22,292 nt of DNA from Candidatus Gastranaerophilales bacterium (GTDB lineage Bacteria; Cyanobacteriota; Vampirovibrionia; Gastranaerophilales; Gastranaerophilaceae). The notes beneath the pieces were generated by a model. The model did not search any database. It saw nothing but the letters and a program-made list of their open reading frames with translations, and was not told the DNA's origin. Positions 7,688 through 15,044 of the stretch are shown here, piece after piece. The DNA lies in the NCBI GenBank assembly GCA_900770525.1, contig CAAHDT010000025.1, positions 1-22,292 of the forward strand, written 5' to 3'. The translations under genes and the position numbers were made by a program. Every line of letters begins with the position of its first letter. Position 1 is the stretch's first letter.

Positions 7688-7837
7688 CTCAATCATGCCT
7701 GAAAGCATGATGTAGACATGGATTGAGAGTTTTTATCAATCTAAAGATTTAAATCAGTAATTCATGCTTTACACCTTATAACATCAATCGGAGCATGGAT
7801 GAAAATATCATCCCAAAACAGTAGTATATAAGGTGTA
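7688..7837 (+). promoter_or_regulatory. Two nested hairpin elements in the response-regulator leader
   Basis: Element A: outer stem CTCAATC (7688-7694) with GATTGAG (7721-7727), inner perfect hairpin ATCATGC (7692-7698) with GCATGAT (7705-7711), then AGTTTTT. Element B: outer 11-bp perfect stem TACACCTTATA (7770-7780) with TATAAGGTGTA (7827-7837), inner hairpin GGATGA (7797-7802) with TCATCC (7808-7813). Both begin with CTTTACAC. They fill the 272-bp divergent gap and could act as RNA structures or as DNA operators. Confidence 0.5.
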
Positions 7838-7875
7838 GAGAACAGTAGTTTACTTTAAATCAAAGAGGGGAATAT

Positions 7876-8574
7876 ATGAGAGAGTTCAAGAAAAAGGCAA
7901 GAATTTTATTAATAGATGATAATTCGGATCATTTAAGAGGTATTAAGGAATTAATAACTTTGGAAACAAGTTATGATATCGCTGGTACTACAACAAGTGC
8001 TAATATTGGTATTAACTTGGTTAAAAAATATCATCCTGAATTGGTAATTATTGATGTTAATATGCCTGAAAAAGATGGTTTGCAAGCTATCCAAGAAATT
8101 GAAAAACTTGAACTTGATACAAAAATTTTAGTTTTGAGCGGATATGATGATGCAGATTTGATTTTCCGTGCAATGAAGATTGGTGCAAAGGGATATGTGT
8201 TGAAAACTATGGCATCAGCTCAGTTAATCTATGCGATTGATGAAGTTCTTTCCGGCAAAGTTTATTTGCCGTCAGCTCTTTCTTCAAGATTTTTCGAATA
8301 TTTCCAAAAATCTTTCAAAGAAGAAAACAGTGCTGTTGCAGAAGAAAATCTTCTTACATACTTAACTTCTCGTGAAGAAGAAGTTTTGGAACTTCTTACT
8401 CAAGGTAATAACTACAAGGGTATTGCGGGTAAATTATTTATATCAGAAACTACTGTTAAGACTCACGTAAATAATATATTCCAAAAATTACAGGTAAACG
8501 ACAGAACTCAAGCGGTTCTTTACGCACTAAATAATGGCTTTGGTAAGAAAATCCGAGCAAAAATATCTGCATAA
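7876..8574 (+). CDS. NarL/FixJ-family response regulator
   Basis: A 232-residue two-component response regulator. The receiver domain (about 8-125) has acidic pocket D14-D15, phospho-acceptor D60 in IIDVNMPEKDG, the switch Ser in VLSGYDD and the conserved Lys in AKGYVLK. A LuxR-type helix-turn-helix follows (about 158-225: LTSREEEVLELL, then ISETTVKTHVNNIFQKL). On phosphorylation it should dimerise and bind DNA. GAGGGGA precedes the ATG. A soluble histidine kinase gene lies 86 bp downstream and is the likely partner. The target genes are unknown; the inverted repeats in its own leader make autoregulation possible. Confidence 0.95.
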   Translation: MREFKKKARILLIDDNSDHLRGIKELITLETSYDIAGTTTSANIGINLVKKYHPELVIIDVNMPEKDGLQAIQEIEKLELDTKILVLSGYDDADLIFRAMKIGAKGYVLKTMASAQLIYAIDEVLSGKVYLPSALSSRFFEYFQKSFKEENSAVAEENLLTYLTSREEEVLELLTQGNNYKGIAGKLFISETTVKTHVNNIFQKLQVNDRTQAVLYALNNGFGKKIRAKISA

Positions 8575-8610
8575 ATTTTTTGAACTTGAGATTTGTAGGG
8601 ATAGTTTTTG

Positions 8611-8647
8611 AGAGGTTTGGCTGAAGAGTCAGACCTCTAATTTTTCT
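8611..8647 (+). terminator. Intrinsic terminator between response regulator and kinase
   Basis: A 12-bp stem (8611-8622 with 8627-8638, two G-U pairs) closed by a GAAG tetraloop and followed by AATTTTTCT. The kinase ribosome site (AGGAG, 8651-8655) begins four bases after the T tract. It should make the kinase less expressed than the regulator, or make it depend on readthrough. Confidence 0.85.
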
Positions 8648-8660
8648 AAGAGGAGTGTCA

Positions 8661-9323
8661 ATGTTAACAGAACAAGAGTTGCAACAACAAATAAGATTCA
8701 TCGTCCACGAAATTCGAAACCAATTATCAGTTGGTGATGTGTATTGCGAAATTATTCGAAAACATTTGGATAATTTAAATATTAAAAATGACTCTATAGA
8801 AAGAGCTTTAAGTTGTATTCAAAAATCTTCCAAATTAATCGGTAATTCTTTGATTGATTTAAGGGCAGTTAATAACTTTAATCCGGCATTCCATAATATT
8901 AATGACTTAATAACCGAAAGTATGGATTTAGCGAAGGTGTATGTTCATGACAAAAATATAACCTTTTCGGCAGAATTGGCAGACAACTGTTCTGTTTTTG
9001 TCGATGATAAAAAGTTGCTTGCTTGTCTTATTAATATTCTGAAAAATGCGGTTGAGGCAATAGAAACAAGTGGTTTTGTGAAAGTAAAAACCGAAATATC
9101 GGATAAAACTTTGAAAATTTTAATTTCTAATAACGGCAAACAAATTACTGCATCTGATGAAAAAGAAATTTTTCAAGATGGTTTCACTACAAAAAATACA
9201 GGCTCCGGAATAGGCTTGTATCTTTGCAAAAAGGCGTTTGAAGAACACGGTGGAAGTCTACGACTTGTAAAATCTGACAAGAAGAAAACCGAATTTGAAA
9301 TAGGGTTGCCACTTACAAAGTAA
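8661..9323 (+). CDS. Soluble sensor histidine kinase
   Basis: A 220-residue cytoplasmic kinase with no membrane segment or sensor domain. The H box is IRFIVHEIRNQL with phospho-acceptor His16, followed by the dimerisation helices. The ATP-binding domain shows the N box NILKNAVEAIE, a G1-like ISNNGKQI in which Asn replaces the usual Asp of DNG, the F-box-like FQDGFTTK and the G2 box GSGIGLYLCKKAF. It should phosphorylate the regulator encoded just upstream. ATG 8661 is preferred to GTG 8655 because the latter overlaps the AGGAG ribosome site. With no input domain, a separate protein probably supplies the signal. Confidence 0.93.
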   Translation: MLTEQELQQQIRFIVHEIRNQLSVGDVYCEIIRKHLDNLNIKNDSIERALSCIQKSSKLIGNSLIDLRAVNNFNPAFHNINDLITESMDLAKVYVHDKNITFSAELADNCSVFVDDKKLLACLINILKNAVEAIETSGFVKVKTEISDKTLKILISNNGKQITASDEKEIFQDGFTTKNTGSGIGLYLCKKAFEEHGGSLRLVKSDKKKTEFEIGLPLTK

Positions 9324-9351
9324 AAGCTATATTTTGTTTTGAAACATCTTT

Positions 9352-10605
9352 TTATTTGATTTCGTGATATATTTCTTTGATAGGTTGCATACTTGTAGAA
9401 CCATCAAAGAATAATTCAGTTTCAAGTTTTCCATCTTGGAAAGCTTCCATTTTTATGGCTCCATATTTTTGTGGATTCAACGTATCGTAGTAACTAACAA
9501 TTAGACCGTTATTCTGTAGAGGTTCAAATTTCCTTGAAATCTTTACTCCATCTGCAAATTCGGTAATATTGTCTAAAAGTCCGTATTTGTTGTAATTTAC
9601 ATGAATGTTTGAGTCAACTACCTTTGAAAATCCTAATAAGCTTTTGTCATCGGATAAAATTCTCATTATATAGTCGTCTTGGGAAATTAAAATAGTGCTA
9701 CCGGTAGCTGATTGAGAAAAATGATGTAAGAGCTTATCTTGCTTATCAAAAACAGCGTAAGACTCAATTGTTCCGTTTTTGTCTAATGTAAAGTCGCAAC
9801 TATTCCCATTTGGTAACTTTTGTGAATAAGTACCATTAGGCTTAAGTCCTGAAGTTTTAATAGAATCTAAAACATGTTTTGACTCTTCTAAAAGTTTTTT
9901 AGTGTCAGGAACATCTACTTGTGTCGGATAATCGAGTTTTGGTATAGTTCTGTTTAGTGAGGCATTAATTTTATCAACATCTATATTTTCAGCGTTTACC
10001 ACCGGTGTTTCCGGTTTTGGTGCTGATGTTTCAGTTTTGGGAGTAGTAGAAGTTGTTTCAGATGATTTCCCTAAAACAGTATTAGTTGTGTCTTCGGCAA
10101 CTTCTTTTTTGCCAGTGCCTGCAATGTTTGCTGCTTCTTTTTCAGGTTCTTCAATATGCCATTTTAGCCCAGATTTTGTGCCTGTAGAGGTTGCTTCTTC
10201 CGAGTTAATAATAGTGATATTTGGTGTAGAAGAAGCATTATTGCCTGTTGGAAGTTCTATATCATTAAGTAAGTTGTCCGCTTTTTGATTTAAATTGCCT
10301 GTTTCTTTCTTTACTCCGCCTAGAAGTTTTTGAGCGCCTTCGCCAAGATACCCCTTGCGACCGGCAAGTACTCCTAATGCAGTGAGAACTGTCGCTGCAC
10401 TTAAGCAAACAACCCACTTCTTTTTATTAGAAGTGCTGTTTCCTTGGGCTTGAGTTTCAGTTTGAGCGCTTTCTGCTTGAACTTTTTCATCCGCAGATGT
10501 TGTATTTGTACTGTCTACTTGAGTTGCTGGATTTGTTTGAGTACCAGAGTTGTATTTATTCAATAAAGCATTATCTGCTGTAAAATTAATTTTAGATATA
10601 GACAT
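9352..10605 (-). CDS. Hypothetical protein with single membrane segment and Ser/Thr-rich linker
   Basis: An unrecognised 417-residue protein. An N-terminal cytoplasmic tail (MSISKINFTADNALLNKYN, then Thr/Gln/Ser-rich to 60) is followed by a KKK and membrane segment at 64-82. A low-complexity Thr/Ser/Pro/Glu linker (100-205) leads to a C-terminal domain (about 220-417) with repeated short beta-hairpin motifs such as KNGTIESYAVFDKQDKLLHHF and DGKLETELFFDG, reminiscent of MORN/YD-like antiparallel repeats. It is probably displayed outside the membrane. AAAGG lies 7 bases before the ATG. It converges on the kinase gene with a 28-bp gap. The function is unknown. Confidence 0.82.
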   Translation of the reverse strand: MSISKINFTADNALLNKYNSGTQTNPATQVDSTNTTSADEKVQAESAQTETQAQGNSTSNKKKWVVCLSAATVLTALGVLAGRKGYLGEGAQKLLGGVKKETGNLNQKADNLLNDIELPTGNNASSTPNITIINSEEATSTGTKSGLKWHIEEPEKEAANIAGTGKKEVAEDTTNTVLGKSSETTSTTPKTETSAPKPETPVVNAENIDVDKINASLNRTIPKLDYPTQVDVPDTKKLLEESKHVLDSIKTSGLKPNGTYSQKLPNGNSCDFTLDKNGTIESYAVFDKQDKLLHHFSQSATGSTILISQDDYIMRILSDDKSLLGFSKVVDSNIHVNYNKYGLLDNITEFADGVKISRKFEPLQNNGLIVSYYDTLNPQKYGAIKMEAFQDGKLETELFFDGSTSMQPIKEIYHEIK

Positions 10606-10744
10606 AAATTACCTTTCAATTCCACTTACCTATATAAATAAAAACTCAAGGATAATATTTTTTGCCGGATAGGACAAGTTTTTTAAGTTTTATTAAAATA
10701 AACATTATTAGAATTTAAGATTGCCTACATGGGGAATAGTAAAT

Positions 10745-10773
10745 TTGTACAAAAGATTATAAACTTCTAATAT
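10745..10773 (+). promoter_or_regulatory. Promoter for the KTSC-like gene
   Basis: TTGTAC (10745-10750), 17-base spacer, TAATAT (10768-10773). Predicted start about 10780, 23 bases before the ATG. Confidence 0.55.
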
Positions 10774-10802
10774 AGCTAAATCTGAAAGTTGGGAGTGTTT
10801 TT

Positions 10803-11033
10803 ATGAAACAATATCTAAATAAAAGTGGTAAATCCGCTATTGAATATTATGAGATTGGTCTTGATTATATCATAGTAACGTTTAAGAGTGGAAGAATCCG
10901 AAATTACTTATATAATTATAATTCTACAGGGAGAGTTTTCGTGGAAAATATGAAAGTTTTGGCTGAAAATGGGGTTGGCTTAAATAGCTTTATAAACAAA
11001 TATATAAAAGAAAATTACGATAGCAAATGGTAG
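10803..11033 (+). CDS. Small KTSC-like domain protein
   Basis: A 76-residue protein that resembles the KTSC family by layout: a short beta strand 'YIIVTFKSGRIRNYLY', a helix, and a C-terminal 'GVGLNSFINKYIKENY' like the family's ending 'G--LN-YI---Y'. KTSC-containing proteins are often small and associated with RNA or lysyl-tRNA synthetase-like contexts, but free-standing copies are uncharacterised. GGGAG lies 9 bases before the ATG, and a good promoter sits upstream. It ends just before the tRNA-associated repeats. Confidence 0.75.
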   Translation: MKQYLNKSGKSAIEYYEIGLDYIIVTFKSGRIRNYLYNYNSTGRVFVENMKVLAENGVGLNSFINKYIKENYDSKW

Positions 11034-11050
11034 AGAATAAAATTGTAAAA

Positions 11051-11162
11051 TCCGTCCGCAAATTCGCTGAACCCACGGAAAAGTGGCTTAAAGCCCGCAT
11101 ACGGACAAATAAAAAACAACCTTTAAGCAAGGTTGCTTTTCATTTGTCGGAGATGGGACTTG
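11051..11162 (-). repeat. Repeat copy 1: terminator plus truncated 3' end of tRNA-Leu
   Basis: A 112-bp segment repeated at 11255-11366 with only two differences seen (near 11095-11097). On the minus strand it contains the last 18 bases of the tRNA-Leu gene (11145-11162) followed by the same hairpin terminator (11111-11135). The tRNA body is missing here, so this copy is a remnant. The 92 bases between copies carry a small palindrome (TGTGGCATTGCCACA at 11199-11213) and no gene. Confidence 0.9.
11111..11135 (-). terminator. Duplicate terminator in repeat copy 1
   Basis: Same CAACCTT/AAGGTTG hairpin and T tract on the minus strand as the tRNA-Leu terminator, 204 bp further downstream. It may serve as a second terminator. 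Confidence 0.7.
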
Positions 11163-11254
11163 TCTTGAATTTGCTCCACGCTCACAGAGTTTCGCATTTG
11201 TGGCATTGCCACAGTATGCTCAATCTGTTCGCTATCCGGACTCGCTTCGCTCCG

Positions 11255-11366
11255 TCCGTCCGCAAATTCGCTGAACCCACGGAAAAGTGGCTTAAAGCCT
11301 ACATACGGACAAATAAAAAACAACCTTTAAGCAAGGTTGCTTTTCATTTGTCGGAGATGGGACTTG
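11255..11366 (-). repeat. Repeat copy 2: overlaps the 3' end of intact tRNA-Leu
   Basis: Second copy of the 112-bp repeat. Its right end is the last 19 bases of the intact tRNA-Leu gene plus discriminator, and its middle holds the tRNA terminator. The offset between copies is 204 bp. Confidence 0.9.
11315..11339 (-). terminator. Intrinsic terminator of tRNA-Leu
   Basis: On the minus strand, CAACCTT, a 5-base loop, AAGGTTG and then a T run, beginning 9 bases after the tRNA 3' end. Confidence 0.88.
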
Positions 11367-11429
11367 AACCCACACGGAAAATCCATACGCACCTGAAACG
11401 TACGTGTCTACCATTCCACCACTCCGACA
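11348..11429 (-). tRNA. tRNA-Leu (anticodon CAG)
   Basis: A class II tRNA with a long variable arm. Acceptor stem TGTCGGA/TCCGACA; D arm with GGTGGAATGGTAGAC; anticodon stem TACGT/GCGTA around loop TTCAGGT, giving CAG; variable-arm hairpin GGA-TTT-TCC; T arm GTGGG-TTCAAGT-CCCAT; discriminator A. CCA is not encoded. The first base is U rather than the usual G, compensated by A72. Confidence 0.93.
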
Positions 11430-11479
11430 TTTTTGTTGTTTTTTTCAAAGTATAGCACATACTATTTTTTTAGTAAATG

Positions 11480-12079
11480 TTATTTTATTTTCTTAAAGAA
11501 TTCTTCCGCCAAAAGTTGTGAATACTTTGAATTTTCGTTTGCTGATACCAAAATTCTATCTTCGCCGTCTTTATTCTGTGCTACTGCTATAACTCCACCG
11601 ATTTCACCGACAGGAAAACGACTTATTTTCGCCTTGAATTTTACATAAGGAACTGTTTTTCCAAAGGAATCCATCTCTCCGTGTTTCGTAATCGTAAAAT
11701 CTTCAAGACCAATCGCTTGGTATTTCAATTTTCCTAAACTTGATTTTAATTTTGGTTCGATATTTCCGGAAATAATATCATCTCTCGTTAATATCGGTTT
11801 GTTATTTGCATCTACTACAACCATTTTCTGTCCGGTTGCTTTATGCTCTGCTACTACTCCGTTATATCCAAGCATGCCTGTAGCTTTCTCTAGCGCAAAT
11901 TCTTCATTAATTTTTGAAAAATCACCTACTTTTTGAGCTTTTTGCATAATAGTTTCGTTCGATGGATGAATATATTTGTCAAAAATGTTTACAATCCATT
12001 CTTTCCCGCCAATAGAGAGAAAACCGACTATTGCCAATGCTAATAATGCTGATTTAATAATTTTTTTTAAACAACCCAT
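11480..12079 (-). CDS. Hypothetical anchored protein
   Basis: An unrecognised 199-residue protein with a positively charged N-terminus (GCLKKIIK) and one membrane segment or uncleaved signal at about 9-24. The remainder (about 45-199) is a mixed alpha/beta domain, probably periplasmic, with 'GQKMVVVDANNKPILT' and two later strands ending in a Lys-rich helix. It has no cysteine after Cys3 and no recognisable catalytic motif. GAGG lies 7 bases before the ATG. The gene is divergent from mutS with only 38 bp between, and the two promoters overlap. Confidence 0.8.
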   Translation of the reverse strand: MGCLKKIIKSALLALAIVGFLSIGGKEWIVNIFDKYIHPSNETIMQKAQKVGDFSKINEEFALEKATGMLGYNGVVAEHKATGQKMVVVDANNKPILTRDDIISGNIEPKLKSSLGKLKYQAIGLEDFTITKHGEMDSFGKTVPYVKFKAKISRFPVGEIGGVIAVAQNKDGEDRILVSANENSKYSQLLAEEFFKKIK

Positions 12080-12096
12080 TGAAAAACCTCAATTCA

Positions 12097-12105
12097 TGAT
12101 ATAAT
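12097..12105 (+). promoter_or_regulatory. Extended -10 promoter for mutS
   Basis: TGATATAAT, with TATAAT at 12100-12105 and only 12 bases to the ATG. A TTGAAA lies 15 bases upstream of the -10 hexamer, shorter than ideal. Predicted start about 12112, giving a leader of about 6 bases or less. Confidence 0.6.
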
Positions 12106-12108
12106 CTT

Positions 12109-12137
12109 ATTATAGCTATGACAAAAACTGAAATCAA
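12109..12137 (-). promoter_or_regulatory. Promoter for the divergent anchored-protein gene
   Basis: On the minus strand, TTGATT (12137-12132), 17 bases, TATAAT (12114-12109). The -35 lies inside the first codons of mutS, so the two promoters face away from each other and cannot easily be occupied at the same time. Confidence 0.55.
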
Positions 12138-14697
12138 TAACATTAATACACGAGATTTGGAGTTTGATAAATTAACTCCCGTAATGCAGCAGTACTTGAC
12201 TATTAAAAGAGAAAACCCTGATGCGATACTACTTTATAGGTTGGGCGATTTCTTTGAAACTTTTTTTGAAGATGCTGTTACAATATCAAAGGAATTGGAA
12301 CTAACTCTAACAGGCAGAGATGCAGGTTCGACATATGGCAGAGTTCCGCTTGCAGGTATTCCGTATAGAGCCTTGAAAGGTTATCTTGAAAAGCTTGTTG
12401 AAAAAAACTATAAAGTTGCAATTTGTGACCAGCTTGAGGATCCAAAATTTGCAAAAGGTATTGTAAAACGTGGCGTTACCCGTATTGTTACAGCAGGTAC
12501 TTTAACAGAAAGCGATTTTTTACAACAAAATTCAAATAACTACATCTGTGCAATGTTTAAAGATGAGAAAAGTGATTTATATGGTTTTGCATATGCAGAT
12601 ATTTCAACCGGTGAATTTAAGGTAACTCAAGCTCCTTTGAATATGGTAATGGGGGAACTTGCAAGGATTACCCCTGCTGAAGTGTTGGCTCCTGCCGTTA
12701 ACCAGAAAATTTTACCATTTCAAATTGTTCCGGAACAGAAAATAGATTTACCTGAAAATATTCAAAAGCTATATAATTGTTCCAAAATTCCTGCAAGTGT
12801 ATTTGAGGCTAATTTTGCAGAGTCAAATTTGAAAGCAGTATTTCAAGCAACAAGTTTGGAGTCATTCGGCTATTCCAAATATAAAATCGGATTTAGAGCA
12901 GGTGGTGCGTTACTTGCTTATGTTTGGGAAAACTTTAAGGGGAATGTTCCGAAATTTGAAAGAATTGAAACTTACGAACTGTCTGAGTATATGATTTTGG
13001 ACTCTGCAACTCGTAAAAATTTGGAATTAACCGAAACTCTTCGAGAAAAAAATAAGTATGGGTCTTTGCTTTGGGCGATAGACAAGACTAAAACGAATAT
13101 GGGTGCTCGTTTGTTAAAGAATTGGGTTTGCCAGCCGTTAAAGGATGTCAAATCTATTCTTGAAAGACAAAATTCTATAAGCGAATTAGTCGAGGATGTT
13201 GAAACCAGAAAAAATATCGTGGATTCTCTAGAGAAAGTTTATGATATTCAACGTTTGGCAACAAGAATGAGCAATAGCTCTGCTTCTCCGAGAGATTTTA
13301 TAAGTTTGAAAGAATCTTTGTTTGCGTTACCGGAAATCCTTGATGAGTCTTTAAAATTAAATTCAAACCCGTTTGAAAAAGTTTTGACTTATAGAGGAGA
13401 AATTGAACAGTTTGCAAGCTTAATAGATAAAACGATTGTTGACGATCCGCCTATCGTTATTAAAGAGGGTGGAATTATCAAAAGTGGTGTAAGCGGTGAA
13501 CTTGATTACTTTAGAGATTTGTTAACCGGAGGAGAAGAGTGGATTCAAAAATATGCAGAAGAGGAACGCGAAAAAACCGGTATTAAAAACTTAAAAGTAA
13601 CATCAAACAAAGTGTTCGGATATTTCATAGAAGTTACAAACGCTAACTTAAGTATGGTTCCTGCAAACTATATTAGAAAGCAAACCATTGCCAATGGTGA
13701 ACGATTTATTACAGACGAACTAAAAAAACACGAAGACGACGTTATGTCTGCAAAATTCAAGTCTACTGAATTAGAATATCGTCTGTTTACTGATTTTAGA
13801 GAATATTCTAAGGAATTTGTTTCAAAAATTCGAGAAATTGCAGAATGTATTGCGAAGGTGGATATTTATTCTTCACTAGCTGAAATTGCTGTTGAAAACA
13901 GTTACTGCAAGCCTGAAATTGATGAATCTGATGATTTTGTTGTAAAAAATGGTCGACATCCGGTATTGGAAAAGATTTTACCGCTGGGCGAATATGTAGC
14001 TAACGACTTGGAATTGAGAAGTAAGTCTGTTGAAGCAACTCAGTTTATGATTTTAACTGGCCCGAATATGGCCGGTAAATCTACGTATATGCGCCAAAAC
14101 GCTCTAATAGTACTTTTAGCACAAATCGGAGCTTGGGTTCCAGCAGATTATGTGAAACTCGGAGTTGTTGATAAAATCTTTACAAGAGTAGGAGCTTCCG
14201 ATGATTTGACTTTGGGTCAGTCAACATTTATGGTAGAAATGGTTGAAACTTCTTATATCTTGAATGCGGCAACTGACAGAAGTTTTATACTGATTGATGA
14301 AATCGGACGTGGAACAAGTACATATGATGGTGTTGCTATAGCTTGGGCAGTTGCTGAATATATTGCAACTAAGATTAAAGCGCGTTGCATTTTTGCAACT
14401 CACTACCACGAGTTGAATGTTATGACAAAAACTTATCCGCAAATTAAGAATTATCGAATTACCGTTGCGGAAGAAAACGGAGAAATCGAATTCTTGAGAA
14501 AGATTGTTCAAGGTGGAGCAAGTAAGAGTTATGGTATTCAAGTTGCCAAGATGGCAGGTTTGCCACAATCTGTAGTGAAACGTTCTCAAGACTTGATGAG
14601 TCGTATGCAGAAAGATTTTTCAAACAACTTAGCTACACGAAAAAAATCAGCAGATGTTCCGCAAGTAGATGTTCCTCAATTGAATTTGTTTCATTAA
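12118..14697 (+). CDS. mutS: DNA mismatch repair protein MutS
   Basis: MutS recognises mismatches and small loops and, with ATP, starts repair. At 859 residues it is a normal length. Domain I begins with LTPVMQQYL and contains GDFFETF, with the Phe-x-Glu mismatch-reading pair. Connector, lever and clamp domains follow. The ATPase has Walker A TGPNMAGKST (Lys654), the signature TLGQSTFMVEM, Walker B FILIDEIGRGTS (Asp727, Glu728), and ATHYHEL. The C-terminus ends PQLNLFH, a good match to the QLxLF beta-clamp-binding motif. There is no Shine-Dalgarno before the ATG and the promoter's -10 ends 12 bases upstream, so the messenger is probably leaderless or nearly so. No mutL is in the window. Confidence 0.97.
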   Translation: MTKTEINNINTRDLEFDKLTPVMQQYLTIKRENPDAILLYRLGDFFETFFEDAVTISKELELTLTGRDAGSTYGRVPLAGIPYRALKGYLEKLVEKNYKVAICDQLEDPKFAKGIVKRGVTRIVTAGTLTESDFLQQNSNNYICAMFKDEKSDLYGFAYADISTGEFKVTQAPLNMVMGELARITPAEVLAPAVNQKILPFQIVPEQKIDLPENIQKLYNCSKIPASVFEANFAESNLKAVFQATSLESFGYSKYKIGFRAGGALLAYVWENFKGNVPKFERIETYELSEYMILDSATRKNLELTETLREKNKYGSLLWAIDKTKTNMGARLLKNWVCQPLKDVKSILERQNSISELVEDVETRKNIVDSLEKVYDIQRLATRMSNSSASPRDFISLKESLFALPEILDESLKLNSNPFEKVLTYRGEIEQFASLIDKTIVDDPPIVIKEGGIIKSGVSGELDYFRDLLTGGEEWIQKYAEEEREKTGIKNLKVTSNKVFGYFIEVTNANLSMVPANYIRKQTIANGERFITDELKKHEDDVMSAKFKSTELEYRLFTDFREYSKEFVSKIREIAECIAKVDIYSSLAEIAVENSYCKPEIDESDDFVVKNGRHPVLEKILPLGEYVANDLELRSKSVEATQFMILTGPNMAGKSTYMRQNALIVLLAQIGAWVPADYVKLGVVDKIFTRVGASDDLTLGQSTFMVEMVETSYILNAATDRSFILIDEIGRGTSTYDGVAIAWAVAEYIATKIKARCIFATHYHELNVMTKTYPQIKNYRITVAEENGEIEFLRKIVQGGASKSYGIQVAKMAGLPQSVVKRSQDLMSRMQKDFSNNLATRKKSADVPQVDVPQLNLFH

Positions 14698-14724
14698 TAC
14701 TGAAACAATATAGGTAACTTAAAC

Positions 14725-14952
14725 TTATGCTGTGTAGAATTCTTTCAAGAATTCGGTCAGGTCTAGGTTTAGTGCTGTTGCAATTTTTAGAAAATTATAT
14801 AAAGAAACGGACATTTCTCCCCTTTCGACAAAGCCGATATATGAAAGACTACAATCTACCATTTCGGCAAGTTTTTCTTGCGAAATTTTACGCCTCATTC
14901 TCTCAATTTTTATTTTAAAACCTAGTTCTTGTTTAAATGTATCCTTGTCCAT
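14725..14952 (-). CDS. XRE-family HTH transcriptional regulator
   Basis: A 75-residue single-domain regulator of the Cro/C1 family. The helix-turn-helix covers about 10-65, with 'RRKISQEKLAEMVDCSLSYI' as helices 2-3 and ERGEMSVSLYNFLKIATALNLDL as the rest of the fold. It has no effector domain. It converges on mutS (27-bp gap) and is divergent from the pilin-like gene at 15045. An inverted repeat in the 92-bp gap between them is a likely binding site. The ribosome site is weak (TTAGAAA). Confidence 0.9.
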   Translation of the reverse strand: MDKDTFKQELGFKIKIERMRRKISQEKLAEMVDCSLSYIGFVERGEMSVSLYNFLKIATALNLDLTEFLKEFYTA

Positions 14953-14995
14953 TTTCTAATCATATAATATTGACTTTTTTACCTCTATATATAAT

Positions 14996-15025
14996 AATAA
15001 CTATATATTTATTATAGTAGTTATT
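14996..15025. promoter_or_regulatory. Candidate operator in the XRE/pilin divergent region
   Basis: AATAACTA (14996-15003) and its exact reverse complement TAGTTATT (15018-15025) are separated by 14 bases, so their centres are two helical turns apart, suited to a dimeric HTH protein. A TTGACT -35 at 14970-14975 for the plus-strand gene lies nearby, so binding would affect initiation. The region is very AT-rich, so chance repeats are possible. Confidence 0.4.
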
Positions 15026-15044
15026 TATTTACGAAAGGAGTTTT

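Noticed and set aside
11163..11254. A mobile element between the tRNA-Leu repeats
   Set aside because: Only 92 bases remain, with no integrase or terminal inverted repeats; at most a scar.
11027..11455. A 142-codon plus-strand ORF running through the tRNA-Leu region
   Set aside because: It is made of the 112-bp repeat read twice and the antisense of tRNA-Leu; the peptide contains the same block twice and ends in low-complexity sequence.
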